Below, piece by piece: positions 9,801-21,099 of a DNA stretch of 64,000 nucleotides. Position numbers and translations under genes: made by a program. The stretch is from Apteryx mantelli (lineage: Eukaryota; Chordata; Aves; Apterygiformes; Apterygidae). Within the stretch, counting starts at the first letter, position 1. Every line of letters starts with the position of its first letter. The DNA lies in the NCBI RefSeq assembly GCF_036417845.1, contig NC_089981.1, positions 24,200,001 through 24,264,000 on the forward strand, in the 5' to 3' direction. The notes beneath the pieces are model-generated. The model made no database searches. It was not told where the DNA came from and worked only from the letters and a program-made list of their open reading frames with translations.

Positions 9801-12340
9801 CCAAAATACAATAACTTTGATTATTTATTGGAAAACATATTTTCTTACCATAAATGGACCTTTGGAATATGAAAAATGTTAGCAGTGATTTAGAAAAATA
9901 GGCAAGCTAAAAAGGTTAACCAAAATGTGGATATAAACTGTGGAAAGTTTTGTCTTAGAGGGAAAACTCCCATGTCAGCAGCAAACCGAGAGAGGGGAGC
10001 GGACAGAGGAGTCCGTTTTTCAAGAGAAAAGCTTTTTTTACAGGAAATCTCAGCTCACTCCTTCCAGATTGGGCTTCCCCATGATTTTCTCTTGATCAGG
10101 AAGAAATTGGCCAAGCTCTCATTCATCATTTTTGTTCCCGTGGCCTCCTGCGACCAGCCTGCTCCACCCCCACTGTTTGGCTCCCCGTTCTGATCGCCTG
10201 GATAAAAGGACTCTCTGGGTGGGAGTGGGCTGCTCCTGACTTCTGCCCTTCGTGCTAAATCACCTCCAGACGTGACTTGAAACCACCTCCCTCGCTCCTG
10301 TCACCCCCCCGACCCCGAGCAGTTGCATCAGTGGGAATGAGGTTTAGGCAATCCCCGGTGTCATGTAATCAAGTTTTACAGTCTGTTGCCAGCACAATAA
10401 AATCTTTACTACTGTAGATGTCTAGCATTTTCGAACCCTGTCCTGAAAAATAACAAGCCCGTTACAGGGGAACTAGTTAACGATTACAAGTTTGTGCAAG
10501 TTTTACTGAAAGCAAAGGTCAGAGCTGGAGGCGAGCAAGTTCTTAGTTAGCACCTGGGGACCCAGAACGCGAGCCGCGGCTCCGGCTGCCGCTTTTGTGC
10601 TGCGTTTAGCGGTCACCGCTGGGGCTGTGCTGCCTCGTCCCCAGGCTGTGGGTGGCTGCTTCACACACCCGAATTTAGCAGACTCAGTGGACAGCCTCCA
10701 GCTGTTTGGCAGCGGTGTGTCTAGGTAAGGCCCTGCAGAAGGAGCTGCAGTAGCAATTGGAGCTCTTTCCCCACCGAACTGAGTCCTGCCCTTGGCAGGT
10801 CTCTGGAGACCTGCTGGCAGTGATTGCGGCCGTGTTGGGATGTGACTGCACGTTGCACCAGAAGCGGAGCAGAGATCAACGCTATGGTGATTTTGTGTGT
10901 TCCTCTCTGTTGAGGGTGAATCCGGTGACTTGTGAAACAAAGAGCCCCCAGGGCGACATGGTTTGCCAATGTGTCCTTGTGCTCTGCCAGCAGCCTGCCA
11001 AAATGCAGCCCCAAGATATCAGAAGGGGTCCGAATTGCTTCAGTCAGCTTTGGGGATGGCCAGTCCCCAGAAGGTGCCCCAGTACCGCCCCTGCTATGCT
11101 GCGACATGTAACCAGGGCAATATGCTACCACCCTGCCAGCGGCGATGATGTGAGCCGGGAAGAGGAAGCAAAGAGCAGGGAGGTGAATCTGGCACCAAGG
11201 AGGGTGCTTGATCATGTGAATCATTGCAACAAAATCCTGTGATGCCTACAGAGGTACGTCATGGCCTTCCTGGGCAGGTGGGGCAGACACCATGGGCTCT
11301 TGGGGAGAGGGGGCTGCTATAGCAAGGGTGAGGCTCTGCAGCTTATCTGGAGCCATACAATGAGAGATGCCCTTGCTTCAAAAGAGACATTGTGCAAGCC
11401 AAGAAGGAGGCCACTCACTGGGATAAAAGTAATCTCAGCTGCTTCTATAAACTAATCTGGGCTGCTGTCTGGGTGCAGTGCTGGTGAGCTGTCCCCATCT
11501 CCCCTCCAGCCATGGGGCCCGAGAGAGATGCTCCTGCCAGACTCTGGATTTCACAATTTTCCCAGCTCTTCCAGGCCAGGGACATTATCTTCCTGCTTAG
11601 AGCACAAAGGGTTGATTCAAGAAATGGAGGGTGTAGCCCAAAGTCCAGTATAACCAACCAGATTTTCCCACCTATTCCCATCACCTTTGTGTTAGCCTTT
11701 AACATCCAGGCTGCTCCAGGACAGCTAGGAGAAGTTAGTAAGCACATCCAAACACCTGGAGATGCAGCTTCCTGATGGAAGATGCTCTACAGAGCAGCTC
11801 TGAAGAGCCAGTAGCTTTTGTTAACTGACTAGGGAGCTCCCCAGGGCTGGTGCTGCTCTGCAGATGGCTTGCTGGGGCTAGCTCCACGTGCTCTCTCCTT
11901 CTCGCACTGCTAGCACACAGCAAAGGAAGCAGTTATGCCTGTTTCCCCATCCTTTTCCCTTTTCCCAAGCTCAGGTCTCAAGGTCTCATGTGATCCAGAC
12001 CCTCTGGTCCCCCTCCTGACCACATGGTGATTCTCAGATCATCCTCTCAGCAGTGAAGCCCTTATCTTAGGCCAGGCCTGGCTCACCTGGGACCACTGCA
12101 CCGCAAATTGGTTTGGCTGCAAAACAGACCGTATTTAATGATCTCTAAAGTTCCCAGAATCTTTCCCATTCATCTTGGGAAGAACAAATGCCAGGCTATA
12201 AACATAGATGGAAAAAAACAGGTATGCTTCTTCTAAGTCTGTTAAAATATTACTGAACACAGATTTTTTTGAGAAGGTAGAGGAGAAAAGAGCACCTAAG
12301 AGCTGCTAATAGTTCCTAGACACAGCTATTAGCAGACACA
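6900..12340. other. INS-TH intergenic DNA, part 1
   Basis: No gene was recognised. Content is mostly unique sequence. An old interspersed-repeat-like tract lies near 8405-8480 (ggtgtaaatcagaaagaagt), and modestly CpG-rich patches lie near 9390-9470 and 10550-10640. All open frames here are under 170 codons and lack motifs. Confidence 0.5.
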
Positions 12341-12344
12341 GCAG

Positions 12345-12660
12345 AACAAATTAGTTTGTTTATCAATGTGGAGAAGACGAAATCTGCAGCTATTAATGGC
12401 CCCAAAGCGGTCATTGGCATAGGTAGATAAACATTAGAAGAGGTGATGACACCCCAGCAGAGGACAAGTAATGAACAGCAAAAGCAGCAAATAACTTCCA
12501 TAGACTTGAGAAACCCTGGAAAAGTAGCCTGATCAGCACCAATCCAAAAATACACCTTTTCAGCACTGATACCACATCTGTCCTTCTTCACAGGTCAGAG
12601 TCATGGAAGTCTGTGAGAGCAACCAAAGAGGATCTTCACCTTTTCCTCAGGAAATGACCA
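12345..12660 (+). mobile_element. Non-LTR retrotransposon reverse-transcriptase relic (RTE-like?)
   Basis: On the plus strand a broken reading contains EKTKSAAING, then TLEEVMT, then ISTNPKIHLFSTDTTSVLL followed by SESWKSVRATKEDL. This order (K-x-K-x-x-x-x-NG, EEV, then W+S..IST..KI..F.T...VLL..SE+W) is the usual C-terminal layout of RTE-type endonuclease/reverse-transcriptase ORFs. Stop codons and shifts interrupt it, so it is dead. Its boundaries and family are uncertain. Confidence 0.45.
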
Positions 12661-13639
12661 TGAAAGGTCCATCGAGTCCATCAGGGAGTTTCCTCCAATG
12701 TCCAAAACTGTAAGCAAGAAAATCATGAAAAGCACTGTTGGAACAGACTTTCTTGGTGCCACCACCATGACTTCCATAGCAGGTGACAACACAGGCACCA
12801 CTTGGAGAGCAAAGACTTACATGACCTAGAAAAGCCCTTGAGAACAGAAGAGGAGAAGATCTAGTCCTTTGTCATGATGCTGAAAAGCATAGGCATGATG
12901 AACATCTGCATAGTTTTCCTGATGATAAAATTAGAGGTTGTAACTGATACTGCAAAAGAACAGCGAGGAGCAATGTACTCATTCTTGCACGGCACTTTCT
13001 GGTGAGTTTAAATATGACATTTTGAAACCCCATTTTCTAGAATAAAATTTACTTGAAAAGCCCCTGTTTTGTGATTAGGAAGCTCTTGGAGATTTCAGCT
13101 GCTGTTGCTCTGGCGCCACTGCCTCGAGGCCCAGCTTTTCTCCACAAGATGTGAGTTGCCATCTGAGGGTGCCTTGCGCTCCTTTGCCTTTGTGGTGCAC
13201 TCTGAGCTTCTATCTCACTACCAAGGCTTCATCCATTTGGGAATTAATGTTGCACTGACCTGTGTGACCTATATTCCAAAGGACCTTTTCTAACATAGCA
13301 TCCGATGATTGAAAAAAAAATTCCTCTCGGATGCAACTGCTCCTCGGAGGCATGTCCACTCCTCGGCTTTATCGCAGCTTTGCTGATTAATCCTTGCTCC
13401 GGAGACGCTCAGCGGGGCCAGGAGGGGCTGTGGACCGCGCTTTATAGCACTCCCGTCTATTCTGCCAAGGCATCAGGGCTCCCGGGTCAGATACCGTTAA
13501 TAATCACCGGGTAAGTGGATCATTTTGAGCACTTAAAGCTACTTTAGGGATTTGGAGGCACAGCAATAACTGGTTCGTAGCTTCGCCTACCAGCTTATTT
13601 AGGTTCCTAGACAACGAGGTGTAAATCCTACTGATAAGG
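12661..13639. other. INS-TH intergenic DNA, part 2
   Basis: No gene or RNA was recognised. The first 300 bases may extend the neighbouring LINE relic, but I cannot read a convincing frame there. Confidence 0.4.
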
Positions 13640-13870
13640 CTTGTTAGTGTTAGAGGAAAGGGAGGGAGCGGAGGGTTTGGAGACAGGCACACGAATCGCC
13701 AGCGCCCGAGGAGGGACCAGCCCGTGGCGGCCACCCCTCTCCCGGGGCTGCGGGGGCTCTCGCCCCGGCCGGGGGCTCCCTTGCGCCGGGCTGCCCGGGA
13801 AGGGGCTTGGGGCACGGGTACCACCGACAGCCGGGTCACACGGATTTACAGCGGCAGAGAGTCTGGGGCC
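13640..13870. promoter_or_regulatory. CpG-rich patch between INS and TH
   Basis: Dense CG dinucleotides and G/C runs (for example near 13720-13800) stand out sharply from flanking AT-rich DNA. No TATA box or downstream exon was identified. It could be an enhancer, a non-coding RNA promoter or a local GC-rich segment. Confidence 0.5.
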
Positions 13871-15219
13871 GTTAATTCAAAGTTGCCGCTTATCGGTGTT
13901 TAGAAAGAAAGCCCCGATCTGTTCATTAGCGATTTGGCCTTTGCTGTAAATAGAGGGGCCCAGCGCTTTGCTCTGACATTTTTGTCCTTATTATCTTGTC
14001 TTGGCCTCAGAGGGAGGTGGGAGAGTTATTTAAGGCTGACCTTAGGGGAAGGAAAATGAACAACTCCCTTACCCCACCCTGTTTTTCTCCCTGCCTTTCT
14101 GAGTAACAACTGTTGCCCTGAACTATCTGTGTGATATACTTAATCTTCCACCGTCCCTGCAAATATTTTGTAGATCAATTCACCCTGCTGTGCCCAGAGA
14201 GCTGACAGAGAAAATAATTGCAAAGAGACCAAGCAGAAGTAATGTCAAGAATAAAAATGGATTTTGCATTGTTATCCCTCCAGGAAAATCAATGAGGATG
14301 GGCTGTGACCACATCAGGCGCTGGAGCTGACCACTAAGCCTGTTCGGTCTTGCATTCCCATGGTTTGCTTTGAATTCCTACCTGTGTTTTGAGTGAGTTT
14401 CGAAAACACTTGCTGCTTCCCAAGCTAAGCCTCTGAACATTACATATAGAAACATGTGATGGTGGTCGGCTGGGGCCAGAGGGAATATTTTAGATTTGGG
14501 GGTTTGTATACTGAAAATTTAGATGTGGACCCAAACCCTCCACAATTCTGGTGCAGAAGATTTGGGAGATGAGTGAGGAGTCTGGATGGGTCCTGTCCCT
14601 CTGGGAGCGAGTTTGTTAACATCAACATGAAGAAACCCTGGCTCATTGGAGACAAGGCACTTGCAACTTTGAAAGAAGTCCAGGCTCTGAATGCTCCTTT
14701 TATTGATCTATCACCGCAAACTGTAACAGCTGCACAACGAGAGTTTCACAAAGCTGCATTAGCGCAATGTCGGTGGTGCAGTAATGTATAGATTTTTAAA
14801 TCTGAGCCCTTTCCTAAACTTTTCAAAGCCCTCTATTCAGCAAAATTCAGTAAAAAATTTCTCCTGAGCAGTTTTCAAGAGATTTCCGATATTTCTTGCT
14901 CTTGGCCATGCCAAAAAATTGTCACAAGACCAGCTTTCCTCTAGGGAACTTAACATTTTCCCAAACATAATCATTAACAAGTGCTGGAAAACTGAAATTT
15001 TGAGCTGTAAAGCGCAGCACCTTTTTCGGTCCTTGGGAAGCAGAAAGTCTGATGTGAGCTGGATTAGCACTACGAATGACAGCTCAGCTCAGTGACAGTT
15101 TTATTCAAATCAGTTCACGTCTGCAGGGGGGCTGGTACACGTGTGTTTGCGCATACCTGCAAGTACAGGATTTGGAAATAACTTAATTCTTCTGGTCTGT
15201 GCCGACCCAGCACAAGAAG
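13871..15219. other. INS-TH intergenic DNA, part 3
   Basis: No gene was recognised. The sequence appears unique and AT-rich, with no long open frames. Confidence 0.45.
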
Positions 15220-15480
15220 AAAGATAGATAGTTCGGTCGTTAGGGGACTGACAGAGGTTCGAGCCCCAGACCTGCCACTTAGACACGTCTTCCCGAAGCT
15301 GTTTCAGCAGGTAATTACTTTTAAGGCTCTGTGCCTGGTCTGAGTCACTCTGGTTCTCTGTCTCCTTTTATCTGCCAGCCTTTTACAGGGACAATAGTAC
15401 TTTTCTACCTCCCAAGCGTGTAATGAAGATGAATTCATTAAAGCTGTAACACTTTAACGAGGGCTATTAAGATATAGGGT
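15220..15480 (+). mobile_element. Ancient tRNA-headed CORE/MIR-type SINE
   Basis: The head has an A-box-like 'tagttcggtcgttagg' (near 15229) and an exact B-box 'ggttcgagccc' (15256-15266). It is followed by 'cctgccactta', a 'ggctctgtgcc' block, 'gacaatagtacttttctacc' and an 'atgaattcattaaag' tail. This is the order found in MIR/CORE-type SINEs. It is strongly diverged and not a functional tRNA, because no acceptor or anticodon stems form. Confidence 0.65.
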
Positions 15481-17212
15481 ATCCTTACAAGTCCTAAATT
15501 AGACAGCCGCCTCTCAGATGGCGCTGGGGTGCCTGGATGCATGCTCCAGACCCATGCTGGTGATACATTAATCCAACTCTATATGCGGTTCTCAAAGGGA
15601 TTTAACCAGAGCAAGTCTGGCTTTCCTGTAAAAGCCAAACATTCAGCATTGGCTGGAATTTGTTTCCTTAAACATAAGGATAACTCTGGAGTACAAAACA
15701 CCTCCGTGGCCATAAGCATCTCTTCTGGTCTCCAGTTGCCTCCCAGGCATCCTGCACCACATCTGCCAGCCCCACATGGATGCATCAGATGATAGCTCAG
15801 GTAACCTGAAACGTTCCCTGGGCTTAAGCAAGCAGAATCTATCCCTATTAATTTTAAGAGGGAGTCTGCCACATTTAGGAAGGGGGTTATGCAGCACAGC
15901 CACCTGCGGTGGCAGGCACCTTGGCACACCCCTCCCGCTTGTGTGTTCCTGCACAAACCAGACCGTGCTGTTGCTGCTTAACACCTGGGAAAAACGAGAG
16001 TAACCCCACAGCTGCACTGAGGAAATATCAATTAAGTATTTTGAGGATCGCAGAGAATTACCTTTGGTTTTACCCAGTTATTTTCCTCATGTGACTTTTT
16101 TGCAGTGAGATATATAAATGACTGATTGTGTGTATCTTTACATCTTCCTCTATAATTTCCTGGAGCTGTGGTCCCACAGGTCTGATGGAAACATTAATGC
16201 AGAGAGAGTTGCTGGCTGCTGGTACCTCTGTGCAGAGTGGGCTCTGATGTGAGCAGAAAACCCATTTGCAACCTTCCCCAAGACCATCTTCACAGTGTTA
16301 CCATACAAACACTCGTCTGTTCATAACCATGTTCCTCTGTATTGGCACCTCAGCTTGGGCCAGCTCCGTGTTTTTGGTTCTTGTGTCCTCTGTCCAAACA
16401 GCATCTGAATTTATGTAATCCTCCGCGAACCAGAAGAGCATTTCCAAAAGTAGCAGGAGGCTCAGAGCCCTTTGAAGGGGTCAGACAAGTAGGTTACTGG
16501 GCACATTGCATACGCCGGCATTTCTACATTACTAGCATTACTGGAACTAAACAGAAATAGTGGGAAATGTTGGGAGAGAAAGCATGTAGTGAAGGCAAGT
16601 CCCCTGTTGTGTTATTATTTAAAAAGGACCTCCCAACTACTGTTCCATGCATTACTGTGCAATTAGTAATATCCTGGCAAAGAAAGGCTTAGATCAGCTC
16701 GTCCACAAACAAGGGATCATTTTCCACCTCTAAGTTAATGTTCTGCATGAATGCAAGTTGCAGTTCTTCTGCCTTAATGGGTTCCAGGTTATGCTTTGCA
16801 TACTGCCTGCAGGCAAGAGAGCAGGCTTGAATCTGCAGAGGAGCAGGGTGCAAGAGCCAAACTCGGGATGCTAGACCAGAAATATATTTTTTATTATTAA
16901 TATCATGTCAGCAGCAGCACGATTCCAAAATGAAAAATAACTCTGCTTTGTCGTTCTTTACACAGAGAGACAGAAAGACAGATCTATCCACAGCAGCAGC
17001 AGTGACAACAGGGAGAGACCGTTCAGTGAGGCACTAGTACACACCGAGATCAGGGGTCATGGTGGGGGCTGGCTCAGAGGAAGGCTCTGCCCTTTTTCCC
17101 TCCCGCAGCTTGCCATGAGGGAAGGTTTATCCTGTGCTGACCCATCGCCTGGGCTCTCTCCAGGTACCTGGCTATACAGATTGCAAACCCTGGGGTGAGG
17201 TCTGGGGAGCCG
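15481..17212. other. INS-TH intergenic DNA, part 4
   Basis: No gene was recognised. The last few hundred bases probably include the U3 part of the decayed 5' LTR described next, but its start cannot be fixed. Confidence 0.4.
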
Positions 17213-17283
17213 GCAAGAACCAATAAACTCAGGACACCAAGAGGCGGCTGAGCCTGTACCATGCCACGCACTAGCATCAGCAA
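17213..17283 (+). repeat. 5' copy of direct repeat flanking the retrovirus (LTR remnant)
   Basis: The segment beginning 'gcaagaaccaataaactcag' matches 22689-22763 with scattered substitutions and small indels. It contains AATAAA, as expected at a retroviral R/U5 boundary. Full LTR ends (TG...CA) and the primer-binding site are not identifiable. Confidence 0.65.
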
Positions 17284-17537
17284 CCGCCTCCGCGAAAGCC
17301 GTGACTGCAGGTGGCTTCTGGTGGAGGGTGCAACGGGGGAACGCACAGGTCATCATCAAGTGATTTTCTGCTGGGCGATCTTTTTGAGCTCTCTGATCGT
17401 CCTTGCAAGACAATTCTGTAAATCTGACCCGTCTGTTGTAATACCATTGCGTACAATACTTAACAGGAACCTTAAGATGGAATTGAAAGCTTAGGAAAAT
17501 TCTAAAAAGGAATTCAGAAACTCAGGAAAAGGCTAAA

Positions 17538-18560
17538 ATGGACACTAAAGGGCTACAGGAAACCCCAGCACTATCAGAGATTACAGCAGGGGCTATGGGC
17601 ACCTTTCCATGTGTCACTTCAGCCCATAGGAAACCCATGGGCAATACAGAACAAATGTTCTCTGGTCATGGTAGAGCATGTGAAGTGAAACTCAAGGATA
17701 TGCCGCCTGTACTAGTGGAATTATTATGGGAAGTGGCCAAAACAGTTTGTGCCGACTGAGCCAATACAACACAAAAAAGTCAGCTGCTTTTAAGAGAGAC
17801 TGCTAAGAAACTTAAAACAAGTTTGTCTTTAGAAAAGGAATACCATCTAGTGGCTCAAAAATGCAATAGGGAGATACAACTGGAACTGGAGAATCAAATG
17901 AATGCAGAAAAAGAGAAAGAAAAACTGCAGAAGTAAGTAGAGAGATTAACATATATAGTGCAGTGATTCACCCTAGAGCAGGGGAGAGCTCAAAAGGGAC
18001 CTGATCATAGCAAAAGTGAAGATAAAATTAGACCCTTGCAAAAGCAGACTGGGATGCAAAAATTAAAAATAGCTGCTGTATCAGCAGGAAGTGATGGAGA
18101 AAACTGGATTGGGAACCATCAGAGGAAAATGATTTTGGGGATGATATTTAGGAATGGGAAAAGAAAGAGGAGTTGAGGATAGCAGCATATACAACAACAA
18201 CTAGGACTGCCGCTCCTGGCAGGCAGGCAGGCAGGCAGGGGAGCGAAGTGAGTAAGTCAATTAGAGTTTGTGCTCCACCAGCTTTTACTCACTGTGCATT
18301 GGGCACCCTCCTTGACGAGTGCATTTAATCAAATTGCCCAACATATAGGTAAGACAAAGACACAATTAGCAGCATTGAGATTAATTAATCCATAAGCTGG
18401 GGGAAGACGGAGAGCATTGAATGAGCTGATGGGAAGTTGCTCAAATATTGGCAGGGCACCATACCATGTATCAGCCACCCACGCCTGGTGGGGCACAGGT
18501 GGCTCCCACTCCCTTGGCCGCCACGGCGCTGAGTCAGGTTCCTTGGACACCGGGTGAATT
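17538..18560 (+). pseudogene. Retroviral gag-like region, broken
   Basis: An initial 73-codon frame (17538-17759) ends in a stop. Reading past it gives a Lys/Glu-rich, probably coiled-coil stretch to about 17935, then fragments interrupted by further stops. The position before reverse transcriptase and the composition suggest gag, but no zinc knuckle or major-homology motif is clear. A (GGCA)n tract at about 18219-18238 lies inside. Confidence 0.4.
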
Positions 18561-18639
18561 ATGAGAAATAGCTGCCCGAATGCACCCCCACCATTCACAG
18601 CAAACACCCATATGGCAAAATGCAGGGGAAGAATCAATC

Positions 18640-18800
18640 TGCAGAGCTGCTTTCACATTTAGAGACAAACAATATACCTTTAGTGGCATCCTGCAGGGCA
18701 GAGCACCTGCAATAGCACCTGCTCTAGCACCTGCTAGAACAGTGGTCTCCAGAGGACAAAGAGAAGGTATTATTTTATGTGGATGATATTCTGGGGACAG
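18640..18800 (+). pseudogene. Retroviral reverse-transcriptase fragment with YVDD box
   Basis: A short frame contains DKQYTFSGILQG, the usual motif before the catalytic loop. Past a shift, the YVDD active-site box lies at 18776-18787. The sequence between these motifs is collapsed and replaced by three copies of agcacctgc, so the palm domain is not intact. Confidence 0.75.
18702..18734 (+). repeat. Three copies of agcacctgc at 12-bp period
   Basis: Exact 9-base units lie at 18702-18710, 18714-18722 and 18726-18734, inside the reverse-transcriptase relic. Confidence 0.9.
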
Positions 18801-19084
18801 CAGCTATGAAAGAAAAGGTGCAAAAGAGAAGTATCTGAATTTCAAAATTAATAGACCAAACAGGATTTAAAGTCAGTTTGAATATGGCACAATTACTGCA
18901 ACCACTTGGAACTTGTAATTAGTGAAACAGGAAGACAGGTAGGTGCAAGAAAGGCTAAAGCTTTTTGTGCCTTGAAGCCTTGAAATAAAGGCTGCCACTA
19001 ATCAGTCCCAACCCAGAACAGTGCTAGGAGGATTTAATTTCTTATGGCAGCATATCCATAACTTCTAGTATCTGCAGATCACTA

Positions 19085-19375
19085 TGGAAATTACTGAAAA
19101 AGTATCAGGAATGGGGCTGGAGCAAGGAGCATGACGATGCTTTACCTAAAGTGAAAGAAGCTGCTTTAAAAGCTCCTGCACTGAAGTTCCCAGGCCAAGA
19201 AAAGCTGTTTGTAATAAGGATTTCAACACAAGCCCATTCTGAGGGAGCAGTGCTGTTACAGAAAAACAGCAAAGGGAAGTGGGTCCCTGTCGCATGTGAG
19301 CTGTGTCCTCTCCAGGGGCTGGGACAGAAGCTCCCTGGCCATGAGAAAGACTGCTTAGGGCCATCTGGACTGTAA
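19085..19375 (+). pseudogene. Retroviral RT connection / RNase H-side fragment
   Basis: A readable frame contains a KVKEAALKAPAL segment, then KLFVIRIS and a GAVLLQ segment followed by GKWVPVA. This is the pattern of the connection region leading into RNase H in retroviral pol. Catalytic RNase H residues cannot be followed because stops intervene. Confidence 0.6.
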
Positions 19376-20134
19376 TGGTCTTCCAGGCTTTCACTGTCAA
19401 TAGCCCAGTTGTACACCAGTCTGCTCATACTGTGCTCTTAAGTACAAAGAGAAGAAATGGATATTGATGTGGATGTCCTTTTACAGGAAACCAGTAATAA
19501 ACCAAAGGTATGAGTCACTCATGGGGGTGTGGACAAGGGAAAAAACTAATCCAGTGTTGGATTAGTTGGCTGCTGTTAGTGGAATGGAAGAACAAGTGGT
19601 GTAAAACTAGAGAAAGGATCACCCCAAACAGCAGAAGTACAGGCTGGCATGGAAGCCAGTATAGATGATAAAGCCTCTGCACAACCCAATATGTCTCTTC
19701 ACAGACAGTTACTATGTTGATAATAGAATAAAATCCTGGATGCGCAATAGGGAGAAGGGAAATGGAAAGCACATAATGGGAGACCAGTGAAGAAAACTGG
19801 AGGGTTATTTTACAAGCTTGGAGAGGCAGTGGGAATAAAATTTATATAAAGACTTTTTACGCACATGGGAAGACTAAAAATAACAGTGAGAAACAGTTTA
19901 ATGACCATGCAGATAAGCTGACTGGGAGTTTAATTTCTGCAGCTCCAAACAGGAGTCAGAGAGGAAGAAATGGATACCATAGCCAGCTGAAGGAGAGTAA
20001 ATCGTTCTTTGTATGAGTGCAAGGACTTTGTATTTGGCCCCAAATGAAGCAAGAAATAGAGCACATAATTAGAAACTGCACAGGATTTGCAATGATGTAA
20101 AAGCAAACGAGAAAAATCAAAGCTGCCAACTCTA

Positions 20135-20419
20135 TTGTATCAGCTAAGCCATGGACCTTGGCAAACAGGGCAACTGGATCATGTAGAGAAACAGCCACAA
20201 ACTAAAGAAGGGCAACAGTATCTCTTTGTCATCATAAATATCTTTTCAGGATATGTTGAGGCTTTTCCCACTAAAAGGAATACAGCCACTGTAACTGTAA
20301 AAATACTGTTTAAGGAAATTGTCAGTAGGTGTGGGATAGCAGCTCAGATAGGATTACGTGAAGGAGAGGCTTTTGTAAGTGAAATAACTCCAACCCTAAT
20401 GACTAACCTGGGGATTTAG
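20135..20419 (+). pseudogene. Retroviral integrase core fragment
   Basis: A 94-codon frame contains PQTKEGQQYLFVIINIFSGY and EAFPTKRNTATVTVKIL, characteristic of the integrase catalytic core after its first Asp. The frame ends in a stop, and a shifted continuation can be followed to about 20930. A basic, Lys/Glu-rich C-terminal stretch lies at 20660-20845. Confidence 0.8.
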
Positions 20420-21099
20420 ACAAAGATGGCATTACCTTACCACCTGCAATCCTCCAGAATGGTAAAAAGAATGAATCAGACTATTAAAAATTGTAGGACA
20501 ATATCGAGAACAATGGGCTGAAAAATTACCCCTGATATTAGCAGCTTTAAGGAGCAGTGACAGATTAGGAACTGCTTTACAAACACACTGTATTTTGTTT
20601 GGACTGTCCATGCCTTGGTGGCCCCAAGTCCAAGACCCTACATGTCCTGAAGGAGATCAGTGGGAGTGGGAAAAAACATCACAGCAGGATGGAGAAGAAA
20701 TCAAGGCTCAGACAGAAGAAGCAACGTGAGAAAAAAAGGGAAAATGAGAAAGGAGGAATCAAATTCATATATAGCTTATGAAATAGGGGGCCGAGTAATG
20801 TATTTGAAATCGGGTAAAAAGGAACATGCCTTAGAGAGGAAATAGAAGGGGCCCTGTTACGTTACTAATAGGTTAAGTCCTCTAACATATCAAATAGATG
20901 AGGGTAATGGTAAATATGAACGCATTCATGTTCCTCAGACGTCTCCCTAGAGGGGCAAATAATTCTGGAATCAGTCGTGGATTTGCCAAGAATACAGACA
21001 CAGAAAATACCCCAAAGATCTACCTCTGGCCCTGTCCAGACTAACTCCCCCTCCCTCCCACCCACAGCAAGCCAAAATGCAATCGCGTCTCTCAAAAGC

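Noticed and set aside
15229-15275. tRNA gene suggested by A and B boxes
   Set aside because: No seven-base acceptor stem or anticodon arm forms. The MIR-like body that follows shows it is a SINE head.
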